DNA from: Claveliimonas sp034178805 | GTDB lineage: Bacteria > Bacillota > Clostridia > Lachnospirales > Lachnospiraceae | Assembly: GCF_050314255.1 (NCBI RefSeq) | Contig: NZ_JBNPMZ010000004.1 | Location: forward strand, 124,001 to 188,000 | Direction: 5' to 3' | DNA length: 64,000 bases | Shown here: in pieces, positions 34,979 to 44,104 of the stretch | Numbering within the stretch: position 1 is the stretch's first letter | Layout of the letters: every line of letters begins with the position of its first letter | Notes under the pieces: model-generated | Database searches by the model: none | Told to the model about the DNA's origin: nothing | What the model saw: only the letters and a program-made list of their open reading frames with translations | Made by a program: the position numbers and the translations under genes

Positions 34979-35626
34979 TTAAACTCTTCCTGGCTCTTCC
35001 AGACACGCCTGAATAGCGTTGTTGAGCGACAGCATCTTTTCATCCAGAGTTGCCACCATCTCGGCACACTCTCTTAAATCTCTGCTTATATACTCCGGAG
35101 CATTCCCCTCAAACTTGTAATATATTTTGTGCTCCAGGCTCGCCCAGAAATCCATTGCTATCGTTCGTATCTGAATCTCTACCTTTGTATCCACTACACT
35201 GTCCGACAAAAATATCGGAACAGATACCAACATATGATAACTCTTATAGCCACTTTCCTTCGGATTCTTAATATAATCCTTAATTGCCAAAACCTTCAAG
35301 TCGCTCTGATTTCCAATCATCTCTGCCAATTTGTAAATGTCGGATGTAAAAGAGCAGATCAAGCGAACCCCAGCTATATCATTAACATACTTGACCATGT
35401 TCTCTATGGATGTCTCATGTCCGTTACGTTTCAGCTTCTTTACAATACTTTCCGGAGTCTTAATCCTCGTCTTAATATGCTCGATCGGATTATAGCTGTG
35501 CACATGCTGAAATTCATCATTCAGAATCTCAAGCTTTGTTCCAACTTCCTTAAGTGCTGCCGTATACAGAAACATGATTGTCTTCCAGCTGTCAACATCC
35601 TCATAATTCTTAATTGCTGCTTCCAT
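34979..35626 (-). CDS. Small alarmone synthetase (RelQ/YjbM type)
   Basis: Makes (p)ppGpp from ATP and GTP or GDP without a hydrolase domain. Motifs of the RelA_SpoT synthetase fold: RIKTPESIVKKLKRNG near 55, DIAGVRLICSF near 89, NPKESGYKSYHM near 124 and EIQIRTIAMDFWASLEHK near 150. The 215-residue length fits RelQ. A short helical tail follows, as in tetrameric SAS proteins. It has its own terminator. Alarmones would link nutrient state to the sporulation and stress genes elsewhere. Confidence 0.93.
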   Translation of the reverse strand: MEAAIKNYEDVDSWKTIMFLYTAALKEVGTKLEILNDEFQHVHSYNPIEHIKTRIKTPESIVKKLKRNGHETSIENMVKYVNDIAGVRLICSFTSDIYKLAEMIGNQSDLKVLAIKDYIKNPKESGYKSYHMLVSVPIFLSDSVVDTKVEIQIRTIAMDFWASLEHKIYYKFEGNAPEYISRDLRECAEMVATLDEKMLSLNNAIQACLEEPGRV

Positions 35627-35749
35627 ACAATCCTCTCCTCTCCTGACGAAGAGTTGCGCCGTACATATATCTCATTATTGTTATTATATCACAATATGGA
35701 AACATTGTCACAAACTTCACAGTTATTTAAGAAAAGGATTACAATCTCT

Positions 35750-36274
35750 CTAGAATTCGATTCCCTGTCTGGCTGTGCGTCCTTCATCATAAGGATGTTT
35801 TACCTTGGACATCTCCGTAACATAGTTTGCCATATTAAGCAGATTTTCCGATACATGGTGGCCGGTCATGATTACTTCCAGACCACGCGGTTTATGTTTC
35901 AGAAAATCCAACAGCTTTTTCTCACTCAAAAGCCCCAGATCCACCGCACAGACTGCCTCATCCAATACCAGTACGTCAAAATTAACGCTGAATTTAATAA
36001 TCTCATCCAGAGCCTTGGTATTATAATGACGGTATTCTGCTTTTTCATCCTTATTCATCTGACTGTAAAACTTTGTATGGCGCTTTCCCGGAAGGCAGGT
36101 AATTCCCGGAATCTGTTCCAGTGCTTTTCTCTCGCTGGAAGAATTATCCTTCATAAACTGGAATACCAGTACCTTGAGCCCACTTCCCGCTGCCCGGACT
36201 GCCTGTCCCATCGCCGCTGTTGTCTTGCCCTTTCCGTCTCCATAATAAATATGAATTAAACCTGTTCCTAACAT
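35750..36274 (-). CDS. cobO: Corrinoid adenosyltransferase (CobA/BtuR/CobO type)
   Basis: Adds the adenosyl group of ATP to cob(I)alamin or cobyrinate diamide. The P-loop GDGKGKTTAAMG lies at residues 12-23, VLVFQFMK near 35, the Walker B-like DVLVLDEAV near 94 and TGHHVSENL near 136. The 174-residue length is usual. The ATG at 36274 has GGGAG six bases upstream; the longer frame up to 36340 enters the neighbouring terminator. No other cobalamin genes adjoin, so corrinoid salvage is likely. Confidence 0.92.
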   Translation of the reverse strand: MLGTGLIHIYYGDGKGKTTAAMGQAVRAAGSGLKVLVFQFMKDNSSSERKALEQIPGITCLPGKRHTKFYSQMNKDEKAEYRHYNTKALDEIIKFSVNFDVLVLDEAVCAVDLGLLSEKKLLDFLKHKPRGLEVIMTGHHVSENLLNMANYVTEMSKVKHPYDEGRTARQGIEF

Positions 36275-36305
36275 CTGTATCTCCCTTGCTTTCTCTCTAG
36301 TCTGT

Positions 36306-36352
36306 AAAAAACCGCATCGCGCTTCTATCAAGAATGCCATGCGGTTTTTTTT
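36306..36352. terminator. Bidirectional terminator after the EIIC gene
   Basis: ACCGCAT (36311-36317) and ATGCGGT (36339-36345) with A and T runs on both sides. Confidence 0.8.
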
Positions 36353-36397
36353 CCTGATGTAATTATTGTAGGGATTTTCTCCTGATAAGTCAAGGTT

Positions 36398-37462
36398 TTA
36401 TAAATCAAGTTTCATATCGCCAAACTTAATCCAGTTCTTTTTCCTCATAAATTCAGAAATTATAAGTGTTACAACAGCCGGAAGAATAATCTGGATTACC
36501 AGAATCTTAATCAGTACAACCATTGCTGCTTCTGACTGAATCATGGTCTGCCAGGTCATAATCTGTCCCACAAGTCCGGCGGTTCCCATACCAGATCCTG
36601 TCGCATTGCTTGTCATATGAAGAACCATCGTTCCAACTGGCCCAAGAATCGCACTGGATAGAATAACAGGAAGCCAGATAATCGGCTTTCTGACAATATT
36701 CGGCACCTGAAGCATGGATGTTCCGATTCCCTGTGCAAGAAGGCCTCCAATCTTGTTCTCACGATAGCTTGCAACTGCAAATCCCACCATGTTACAGCAG
36801 CATCCTACTGTAGCTGCTCCTGCCGCAAGACCGGACAAATTCAGAATGATACCAAGGGCTGCTGAACTGATCGGCAGAGTCAGAATCATACCCATCAGCA
36901 CAGACACAACGATTCCCATCAGAAATGGCTGCTGCTCTGTTCCCCAGTTAATAATTGCTCCAAGTCCTGTCATGAATCCGGAGATCGGTGGTCCAAGAAG
37001 AAGTCCCACTGCGGAACCTGCCCCGATAGTTACAAGCGGAGTTACCAGGATGTCTACTTTTGTCTTTCCGGATACCAGATGTCCCAGCTCAATTCCTACA
37101 TATGCTGCAATAAATGCTCCCAGAGGCTCTCCGGGTCCTGCATAGACCATCGTTCCTTCCACCAGTACCGTTCCCGCAAGGAGCTTGCTGGCAAATGCTC
37201 CCACCATTCCTGCAGTTGCTGCAGATACTACCACAAGCTGGCTTTCCTTGAACTTATAAGCTACACCGATTCCGATTCCTGCTCCGGTCAGGGATGCTGC
37301 TACTTTGCCGAGAACAAACAGCATATCCCCGATATTTCCACCCAGAAGCTGTCCTATCTGCTGAATAATCGTTCCCACGATCAGTGTAGCAAAAAGTCCC
37401 TGCGCCATGCCGCTCAATCCATCAATAAAAATTCGATCCAATATTTTTTTCACTTTTTCCAT
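36398..37462 (-). CDS. Orphan PTS EIIC-like membrane protein
   Basis: 354 residues with about nine hydrophobic segments and the feel of the PTS_EIIC_2 group (GLSGMAQGLFATLIVGTIIQ at 15-34, GEPLGAFIAAYVGIELGHLV near 110, LLLGPPISGFMTGLGAIIN near 155). EIIC proteins carry sugars across the membrane, with EIIA and EIIB phosphorylating them. Neither partner is near, which is usual for this group, so the cargo and energy coupling are not known. It has terminators on the left and an intergenic RNA unit on the right. Confidence 0.82.
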   Translation of the reverse strand: MEKVKKILDRIFIDGLSGMAQGLFATLIVGTIIQQIGQLLGGNIGDMLFVLGKVAASLTGAGIGIGVAYKFKESQLVVVSAATAGMVGAFASKLLAGTVLVEGTMVYAGPGEPLGAFIAAYVGIELGHLVSGKTKVDILVTPLVTIGAGSAVGLLLGPPISGFMTGLGAIINWGTEQQPFLMGIVVSVLMGMILTLPISSAALGIILNLSGLAAGAATVGCCCNMVGFAVASYRENKIGGLLAQGIGTSMLQVPNIVRKPIIWLPVILSSAILGPVGTMVLHMTSNATGSGMGTAGLVGQIMTWQTMIQSEAAMVVLIKILVIQIILPAVVTLIISEFMRKKNWIKFGDMKLDL

Positions 37463-37668
37463 TGTACTCTCTCCTAATAGTTTACAATCATTTTTACAAC
37501 TGTCTTGTCACCTGTCAAAGTGTAGCACATTCATTCCGGGAAATCAAGTATTGTTTTTCTTTGAACAATCCACTGACCTTCATTTTTTCTTTAGATATTT
37601 TAGAACTTTCTAATGATATCTTCACTATTTCTTTAGAAGGATGTCACAATTTAGCCACATTTATTTTA

Positions 37669-37828
37669 TATACTAAATACATCAAAACAAAGGGGCCGAC
37701 GGAGGTACACGACAGATGGTCTGGATTTCCGCCGGCGTCGACTAAAGACATTAACTAACATTTAGATAAATTTTCTCTCATTCCTTTCTTTTGGGGCTAT
37801 CTGGAATACACAGATAGCTCTTTTTTTG
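37669..37828 (+). ncRNA. Candidate small RNA carrying a 9-codon ORF
   Basis: TATACT at 37669-37674 (weak -35 upstream) starts a plausible transcript of about 145 bases. It holds a GC-rich hairpin (GCCGACGGA with TCCGCCGGC, one mismatch), GGAGG at 37701-37705 and a short reading frame. It ends at an intrinsic terminator: GCTATCTG (37796-37803), CAGATAGC (37811-37818), then seven T. Stand-alone, and divergent from the EIIC gene. Confidence 0.5.
37716..37745 (+). CDS. Nine-residue peptide MVWISAGVD
   Basis: ATG-GTC-TGG to TAA, ten bases after GGAGG. It lies in the loop and right arm of the GC-rich hairpin of the small RNA. It might be a leader peptide or a secondary effect of the hairpin; only translation data could tell. 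Confidence 0.35.
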   Translation: MVWISAGVD

Positions 37829-37834
37829 TCCTTC

Positions 37835-37863
37835 TTTACTTCCCCGGCTAAATCCGCTATACT
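37835..37863 (+). promoter_or_regulatory. Promoter of the 87-residue conserved gene
   Basis: TTTACT (37835-37840), 17 bases, TATACT (37858-37863), immediately after the small-RNA terminator. Confidence 0.65.
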
Positions 37864-37897
37864 AAAATTCATCAATACAAAAGGAGGTGCCCGATTC

Positions 37898-38161
37898 ATG
37901 TTTCGTTTATGGGCAAAAGAATTTAAAGACAACAGAATGGTCCGGGATACCGTCATCTGCGACGACAGTGACGATACCCGGACCCATAAGATTTTCCATG
38001 CACTGGATGCCATATGTTATGAATTTGATTTAAGCAAGCCTATCTGGCTTGACAGTACCGTCCAGGAATTTAAACGGCACGACAAAGCCCGTTTTTATCA
38101 GGATAACTTTGTGGACTCCATTGATTTTGATTATCTGGAGATCCATGTGATTGAGGAATAA
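37898..38161 (+). CDS. Conserved hypothetical protein
   Basis: 87 residues, acidic, with no membrane segment: begins MFRLWAKEFKDNRMVRDTVI, has ALDAICYEFDLSKPIWLDS near 40 and ends DFDYLEIHVIEE. The ATG follows AAGGAGG by ten bases; a longer frame from 37826 covers the promoter. I believe similar proteins are widespread in Lachnospiraceae, but I know of no function. It has its own sigma-A promoter and is convergent with the ABC permease gene. Confidence 0.75.
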   Translation: MFRLWAKEFKDNRMVRDTVICDDSDDTRTHKIFHALDAICYEFDLSKPIWLDSTVQEFKRHDKARFYQDNFVDSIDFDYLEIHVIEE

Positions 38162-38186
38162 TCCTTCACAGTCTCTGCTTCTATGC

Positions 38187-39602
38187 CTACTCGCCTCTGA
38201 TTGCGGCAAGCGGACTCAGGCGCATTGCACGAAGTGCGGGGAAGTAACCTGCCAGTATTCCCACCAACATAGCAAAACCAATTGCCGCCAGCACCAGCCA
38301 TACAGGGATATGAGAAATGTTCACACCCTCCATACCCATGGCCGCTCCATGCCCTGTAAGTGCATTGATTACAGCCGACATTAGATAACTTAAGATACTT
38401 CCGATCACACCTCCGATCAGTCCGATAAATGCTGCTTCTATCAGAAACATCTGCTTAATATTGCGAAGGCTGCATCCCAATACTTTAATAATTCCTATCT
38501 CTTTGGTTCGCTCATAGATAGACATCATCATTGTATTTGCTATACCGATGGCTGCCACCAGAAGGGAAACTGCTCCGATGCCGCCGAGAACAGCCTGTAT
38601 AATGGCAAGCTGCCCCTTCATGCTCTCCATGTATTCTGCATTGGTGCTGGTATTGTAACCCATCTGGCGAATGGCTGATACAACACTGTCCACCGCTTCA
38701 ATATCATCCACTTTTACCTGTGCATAAGAGTAAGAAAACTCCCGATAGGCTTTCCCAGATTTTGTGGTCGGCTGTCCGGGTATGACTCTTCCTGAAAATT
38801 CCTTTTTCAGCACCTGCTTCAGAGTATCCAGATTACAATATACATTATAATATCCCGCCGTATAGGTTTCCGGGTCGCCCTTCAACACTCCACTTGAACG
38901 GACTGCATATTTCTGTACAGGCTTTACAGCATTCTGATTCCCACCTTCTTTCACATCTCCCTGAGACGCCGCCATTCCCTGTGAATCCTTCGCCTGATAA
39001 TAGCCGTCCTGATCCAGAATAAGAAATACAGAATCATTCTCCAGGTCAATATCCGGAAGTTCTCCGGTCTCCCAATAAGGGTTATTACCAGAACGGTCCG
39101 TAAACTGTGTAATGATACCATTTCCATAGATCAGCTCCAGCTTGCTGCCGCTTTTGGGGATGGTTCCTCCCGGGCGAAGCTCCAGATTCTGTGCTGCAAT
39201 TCCTTCTTCCGGCATACCGATCAGCTGTGCCCATCCCTCATACGGCCCCTTCAACATAATGACCGGCATTTCATAGACCGGAATCACCATTGTCACATGC
39301 TCCAGCTTCTTAAGCTCCTCCAGTGCCTCGTCCGTAATTCGTTTATCGGACTCTTCAGAATCGCCACCGTTATGATATATAATCATACTGTCCCCGGCAC
39401 TTGCCCCTGTCACATTGATGGTATTTAACCCACCGGACATTTCCACATCTTTATAAATAGCCTGCTGCATTCCAAGTCCCAGTGAAATCATTACCACAAT
39501 GGAAGTAGTTCCAATCAGCACACCAAGAATCGTCAGGAAGGTTCTAAGCTTTCGCCTCTTTAAATTACTGCTGCTCATCCTCAGAAGGTCTATCCAGCTC
39601 AT
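38187..39602 (-). CDS. MacB-like ABC transporter permease
   Basis: FtsX/MacB-type permease of 471 residues. One transmembrane helix near 20-45 (TFLTILGVLIGTTSIVVMIS) is followed by a large extracytoplasmic domain (about 50-320). Three helices then come near 340-460, including MSIYERTKEIGIIKVLGCSL, the conserved cytoplasmic loop of the family. It ends AMRLSPLAAIRGE, the usual closing. GGAGGG lies eight bases before the ATG, and the start overlaps the preceding gene by 38 bases. With the ATPase and the exported partner it makes a three-gene export or envelope-stress system. Confidence 0.92.
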   Translation of the reverse strand: MSWIDLLRMSSSNLKRRKLRTFLTILGVLIGTTSIVVMISLGLGMQQAIYKDVEMSGGLNTINVTGASAGDSMIIYHNGGDSEESDKRITDEALEELKKLEHVTMVIPVYEMPVIMLKGPYEGWAQLIGMPEEGIAAQNLELRPGGTIPKSGSKLELIYGNGIITQFTDRSGNNPYWETGELPDIDLENDSVFLILDQDGYYQAKDSQGMAASQGDVKEGGNQNAVKPVQKYAVRSSGVLKGDPETYTAGYYNVYCNLDTLKQVLKKEFSGRVIPGQPTTKSGKAYREFSYSYAQVKVDDIEAVDSVVSAIRQMGYNTSTNAEYMESMKGQLAIIQAVLGGIGAVSLLVAAIGIANTMMMSIYERTKEIGIIKVLGCSLRNIKQMFLIEAAFIGLIGGVIGSILSYLMSAVINALTGHGAAMGMEGVNISHIPVWLVLAAIGFAMLVGILAGYFPALRAMRLSPLAAIRGE

Positions 39603-41085
39603 CTAACAATCCCTCCTCTTCTTCTGACAATAATTGTTTCTTCTTTTTATTTCTGATTACCAGAACTGCTGCAAGCACAATAAGAATCACTACAACGATC
39701 AGAACCGGAATCACCGGAAATCCTTTTTCTTCCGACTCCATGGTCTCCATACCTGCCGGCTCTTCCATTTTCTCAGTCACAGTAAGGGAGAACTCTTTTT
39801 CTGTCGTAGATACTGCTCCCGCCTCATCCTCGTAGGACAAAGTCATTTTCACCTTTCCGGCTGCCGTGCCTGCTTTCTTTCCTTCCAGCATAGCATCTAT
39901 GGACGCACTGGCCCCTGCCTCTACATGACCGATAAATACCTCTTCCCGCTCGATATCACTTCCTTCAAAAACAGCCTTTACATTATAAAGTTTGATACGG
40001 CCCAGATTGTAGAGACTGCAGGATACATTGGCTTCATCCCCCACCTCGATTGTATCCGGAGTAATCTCAAACTCACTGAACTCATACCTGGCATCCTGCT
40101 TTACCGGTATGGAAATGCTGGACTGCGCCTCTATCTGTGAAGCATTACCGTCCTCGTACTGCATACTCAGATTAATGCTATAAGGCTTCTGCACCAGATC
40201 CGCCTTGGCATTAAGCTGTATGGAAATATCAGCTGTACCATTTGCTTTCATCCCTTCCAGATAAATAGAGTTGGATCCGGATGTGGGAAGAAATGCCGGA
40301 GCAGCCGTCTGCTCATCACTTCCCTCTGTCGGTGCCGTGAGTTCAAACAGCATATTGCTTACTCTGGTGGATTTGGAAGTGTTTTTCAGGTGAATAGTTA
40401 AAGTGAAATCACTGCCCGCCTTCACCTGTACCGGATCTGTAGAAAATCCCGTCACAATAACCCTTGGTACCGAACCATTGCCGGAGCCGCCGCCCGAATA
40501 AGTAACGCCCCCATTATCAAATCCTCCTGCCTCTGCGGTCAGAAGCCCCTCATCACTTACCGCCTGCTCCTGCCCCTTTCCCTGCGATTCTCCCGATTTG
40601 GGATCTTCCTTTGCTTCCTCAGCCGGTTTCGCCGTCGTATTTACATAGAAAGACTGCTGATTATTAATAACCTGAGCCCCAGTTCCGTCCGTTGCCGTAA
40701 CAACAAACGTCAGCACAAACCGTGCCGTTGGCACATCATCTCTCTCCGTAAAGGTAAATTTCACCTGAGCCGTTTCTCCCCTGGGGAGCAGTGCAATCGT
40801 TTCACTGTAGCTCTGATATTCCGTCTGGAAAGGCCATTTTTCTCCTTCCTCTTTTAAAATTGGCTCAACTGTTACATTCGAAAGATCCTGATCTCCGGTA
40901 TTGGTCACATTCAGTATAAAATCCTGTTTTTCCCTGTATTTATAGGTCAGCACCTTATTATCGGGTACCGAAACCTTTACTGACGGTCCAGCCGGTTCCG
41001 CTGCGGTGACCGGTATTCCGCCTGTCATGATAAATGCCATAATAACCGCAAGAATCATACATCCCCACTTACTGATTTTCTTCAT
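39565..41085 (-). CDS. Exported CARDB-like accessory protein of the ABC system
   Basis: 506 residues. A signal peptide (CMILAVIMAFIMTGGIPVTA) covers 1-30. Three beta-rich modules follow, with phrases such as NVTNTGDQDLSNVTVEPI, HLKNTSKSTRVSNMLFEL and YNLGRIKLYNVKAVFEGSD, as in CARDB/NEW3-type adhesion domains. One helix (VIPVLIVVVILIVLAAVLVI) anchors it near 465-485, with an acidic cytoplasmic tail. It takes the place a membrane-fusion protein holds in MacAB operons. Overlaps with both neighbours imply tight coupling. Substrate unknown. Confidence 0.8.
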   Translation of the reverse strand: MKKISKWGCMILAVIMAFIMTGGIPVTAAEPAGPSVKVSVPDNKVLTYKYREKQDFILNVTNTGDQDLSNVTVEPILKEEGEKWPFQTEYQSYSETIALLPRGETAQVKFTFTERDDVPTARFVLTFVVTATDGTGAQVINNQQSFYVNTTAKPAEEAKEDPKSGESQGKGQEQAVSDEGLLTAEAGGFDNGGVTYSGGGSGNGSVPRVIVTGFSTDPVQVKAGSDFTLTIHLKNTSKSTRVSNMLFELTAPTEGSDEQTAAPAFLPTSGSNSIYLEGMKANGTADISIQLNAKADLVQKPYSINLSMQYEDGNASQIEAQSSISIPVKQDARYEFSEFEITPDTIEVGDEANVSCSLYNLGRIKLYNVKAVFEGSDIEREEVFIGHVEAGASASIDAMLEGKKAGTAAGKVKMTLSYEDEAGAVSTTEKEFSLTVTEKMEEPAGMETMESEEKGFPVIPVLIVVVILIVLAAVLVIRNKKKKQLLSEEEEGLLDELDRPSEDEQQ

Positions 41086-41806
41086 TTTCCCTATCCTCCT
41101 GCTCTTTTTTTATATCCTTTCGATTATCTTCAATCCGGACGATTTTCCCATCAATAATATGAAATATCCGGTCTGCATATGTGGCGAGATGATCATCATG
41201 GGTTACCATGACCAGAGTCTTCTTCTGTTCACGAACCACCTGCTGCATCAGCCTCATAACCTCCTCAGACGTATGGGAATCCAGATTACCCGTAGGCTCG
41301 TCGGCAAATATGATATCCGGATCCACCACCAGAGCCCTGGCAACGCCCACTCTCTGCTGCTGTCCGCCGGACATCTGATTCGGCATGTGATTCTTATGGC
41401 CGCCAAGCTTCACAAGCTCCAGCATTTTTTCCGCTTTCTTCAATCTTACCGCCCTGGGCACACCGCGAAAGCTTAATGGTAGGGCCACATTTTCTACCGC
41501 ATTCATAGTCCCCAGCAGATGGAAGGACTGAAACACGAATCCCACATGATCCCGCCGGAACTTTACCAGCTGTTCCTCCCCTAATTTTTCAATATGCTGT
41601 CCACTGATAACAATTTCCCCTTTCGTAGGTTTTTCCAGACCGGCAAGCATATTTAAAAGCGTCGACTTTCCCGAACCCGAGGTTCCTACAATGGCACAGA
41701 ACTCTCCCTCATATATCGCAAAGTCCACTCCGTCCAGCGCGTGTACCACTTCCGTGCCTACCCGATAAAGCTTATACAAATTCCGGACTTCTATTACCTT
41801 CCTCAT
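41069..41806 (-). CDS. ABC transporter ATP-binding protein (MacB/LolD type)
   Basis: Powers the permease downstream. In 245 residues: Walker A GTSGSGKSTLLNML near 42, Q-loop FVFQSFHLLG near 91, signature MSGGQQQRVGVARAL near 144 and Walker B IIFADEPTGNLD near 165. The acidic, charged tail is long (DNRKDIKKEQEDRENEENQ). GAGAGGAGGG precedes the ATG. First gene of the three-gene operon. Confidence 0.96.
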   Translation of the reverse strand: MRKVIEVRNLYKLYRVGTEVVHALDGVDFAIYEGEFCAIVGTSGSGKSTLLNMLAGLEKPTKGEIVISGQHIEKLGEEQLVKFRRDHVGFVFQSFHLLGTMNAVENVALPLSFRGVPRAVRLKKAEKMLELVKLGGHKNHMPNQMSGGQQQRVGVARALVVDPDIIFADEPTGNLDSHTSEEVMRLMQQVVREQKKTLVMVTHDDHLATYADRIFHIIDGKIVRIEDNRKDIKKEQEDRENEENQ

Positions 41807-41893
41807 AATACCCTCCTCTCACAATTACTGATTCCATCATATACGATAAAACAAAAGACTTCCCATATGAATTTATGAAGATTTTCTTAATAT

Positions 41894-41926
41894 TAAAAAA
41901 GAAGATACGAAATTCTTTGTATCTTG
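41894..41926 (-). terminator. Terminator after the Na/Pi symporter gene
   Basis: AAGATAC (41902-41908) and GTATCTT (41919-41925), with six A on the left that give U on the minus strand. Confidence 0.8.
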
Positions 41927-41959
41927 AATTTCATATCCTCTATGGTTTTATAATAGGAA

Positions 41960-43600
41960 CTATGCAATCTGTTCCAGCACTTCTTCTGCAATATTCCTGG
42001 AATGGTCAGACACACGTTCCAGACATACCAGTGCATCCAGGAATACCACTCCTGCTTCTGTATTGCACTGTCCGCTTGCAAGTCTCTGAATATGCCTGCT
42101 GCGCAGTGATATCTCCAGATCATCTGCCTGAGTCTCTTTCTCGATTACCTTCAGCGCACTTTCTCTGCTCTGTTCACGGAAACTTTCCAGCGCATACATG
42201 TAACTGTCGACGCAGATATCCAGCATCTCTTTCAGCTGCTGTGTACCAATCTCTGAGAAACTGAGTTTCTTTTCCTGCAGAGTTTCTGCAAATTCAGAAA
42301 TATTCTCACAGTAATCACTGACACGTTCAATATCCGACACCATCTGCAACAGATGAGATACTTGCTGATGCTCCTTCTCGCTAATCTGAAGACCGCTCAG
42401 TTTAATTGCATACTCGGTAATTCCAGCACTCAGCTTATCCACCTTGGTTTCTTCTTCTTTCAAAAATGCTATATCCTCTGCTTTTGTTGTAAACATAACA
42501 TCCTTTGCTACTTTCAGGGACTCTGCTACGATTTCTCCCATACGAAGCACTTCTTTTACGGTTGACTGAAGTGCAATACCAGGAGTCTGCAGCATACGGT
42601 CATCCAGCAGCACCCGGCTGTCATCCTGCTCGGCTTCTTCCACTCTGCCGATCTTCTTAGCCAGGTTAATGATCAGGTTGGATGCCGGGAAAAGCATCAC
42701 CGTCGTTCCGATATTGAAGACTGTATGCACCATACTGATCTGAGTCTGGGAAATGAGTCCTGTTCCTCCCGTTGGGTTCAGCACTTCAAAATATAAAATA
42801 GCTATGACGCTGAAGATGACTGTTCCGATAATATTAAACAGAAGATGCATCAGCGCTGCAGTCTTCGCATTCTTCTTTGCACCCATACCGGACATCATCG
42901 CCGTCACACAGGTACCGATATTCTGTCCCATGATAATGTAAATAGCCGCACTGAACGGCACCAGCCCTGCTGCCGCAAGACTTTGCAGGATACCTACTGA
43001 TGCAGAGGAGCTCTGGATCACAGCAGTAACCAGCGCACCTGCAAATATACCCAGAAGCGGGTTCTGTCCCAGTGTTACAAACAGATTACAAAAAGCCTCC
43101 GATTCCTGAAGCGGTGCCACGGATGATGACATAGTAGAGATACCGATAAACAGGATACCAAATCCAATGATAATACTGGAGATATCCTTTGCGGAACGCC
43201 GCTTTCCGGTAAGCATAATAACAACACCAATGATTACAGCTATCGGTGCCAACTTGGACGGACTCAGGAATTCTGCCCATTCCACGGATGATACCAGCCA
43301 TCCGGTTACGGTTGTACCCACATTGGCACCCATGATCACGCCCATTGCCTGGGTCAGGTTCATAATTCCCGCATTTACAAATCCGACAACCATGACAGTC
43401 GTCGCGGAAGAACTCTGAATAACAGCAGTGATTGCTGCTCCAAGCAGTACTCCCATCAATTTGTTTTTCGTCAATACTTCCAGCAGTGATTTCATCTTAT
43501 TTCCGGCTGCATTTTCCAGACCCTGTGCCATGATCTGCATACCGTAAATAAACATTCCGAGTCCCCCGACAAAGGGGATGATAATATTTACGTAGTCCAC
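41960..43600 (-). CDS. Na/Pi cotransporter with PhoU-like domain
   Basis: Sodium-driven phosphate transporter of 546 residues. The membrane half holds the two inverted family repeats, each with the QSSSAT/QSSSAS signature (near 63 and 195). The soluble half (about 345-546) is a helical PhoU-like domain with EKETQADDLEISLRSRHIQR near 500. This is the clostridial NptA/PhoU-fusion type. It may import phosphate or export it under excess. It has its own terminator and is not linked to pst genes. Confidence 0.92.
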   Translation of the reverse strand: MDYVNIIIPFVGGLGMFIYGMQIMAQGLENAAGNKMKSLLEVLTKNKLMGVLLGAAITAVIQSSSATTVMVVGFVNAGIMNLTQAMGVIMGANVGTTVTGWLVSSVEWAEFLSPSKLAPIAVIIGVVIMLTGKRRSAKDISSIIIGFGILFIGISTMSSSVAPLQESEAFCNLFVTLGQNPLLGIFAGALVTAVIQSSSASVGILQSLAAAGLVPFSAAIYIIMGQNIGTCVTAMMSGMGAKKNAKTAALMHLLFNIIGTVIFSVIAILYFEVLNPTGGTGLISQTQISMVHTVFNIGTTVMLFPASNLIINLAKKIGRVEEAEQDDSRVLLDDRMLQTPGIALQSTVKEVLRMGEIVAESLKVAKDVMFTTKAEDIAFLKEEETKVDKLSAGITEYAIKLSGLQISEKEHQQVSHLLQMVSDIERVSDYCENISEFAETLQEKKLSFSEIGTQQLKEMLDICVDSYMYALESFREQSRESALKVIEKETQADDLEISLRSRHIQRLASGQCNTEAGVVFLDALVCLERVSDHSRNIAEEVLEQIA

Positions 43601-43735
43601 TGTTTCCCTCCCGAATCTCAGAACACCCCGATGTTCCTCATTCTTTTCTCATTTGTTATTTACTTTTCATACAATTTTCATCATAACACCTTTATTTATG
43701 GAAAACAATTATAAAATATGATTTTGTCCTAATGC

Positions 43736-44092
43736 CTACTTTTTCATCTTTGGCTCAAATACTATTGATGCAAGATATCCAAAAATCAGTGCTGCACTGA
43801 TGCCTGCCGCACTGGACTTGAAACCTCCCAGAAAGATGCCGATGAACCCTTCTTTATCTACCGCTTCCTTTACTCCCTTGAACAGCGTATTACCGAATCC
43901 GAGCAGCGGAACACTGGCTCCGGCACCTGCAAATTCCTGAAAGGGCTGATAAAGCCCCAGAAATCCAAGTATGGCACCGCTGCATACCAGAAGCACCATT
44001 ATCCTGCCCGGCATCAGCTTTGTCCGATCCAGAAGAATCTGAACCAGAGCACATATCAGTCCCCCTGTCCAAAATGCATTAATATAATCCAT
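43736..44092 (-). CDS. spoVAE: Stage V sporulation protein AE
   Basis: Inner forespore-membrane component of the SpoVA channel that moves dipicolinate during sporulation and germination. The 118 residues have three or four hydrophobic segments and the phrases YQPFQEFAGAGASVPLLGFG and GFKSSAAGISAALIFGYL. It begins 12 bases after spoVAD. With spoVAD it is cut off from spoVAC by four signalling genes. 43601-43735 beyond it shows no clear terminator. Confidence 0.93.
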   Translation of the reverse strand: MDYINAFWTGGLICALVQILLDRTKLMPGRIMVLLVCSGAILGFLGLYQPFQEFAGAGASVPLLGFGNTLFKGVKEAVDKEGFIGIFLGGFKSSAAGISAALIFGYLASIVFEPKMKK

Positions 44093-44104
44093 AACCTCTC
44101 CTTT

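Noticed and set aside
35129..36259. Plus-strand open frame of 376 codons
   Set aside because: It is antisense to the alarmone synthetase and the adenosyltransferase, both with full motif sets, and has no ribosome site or family pattern.
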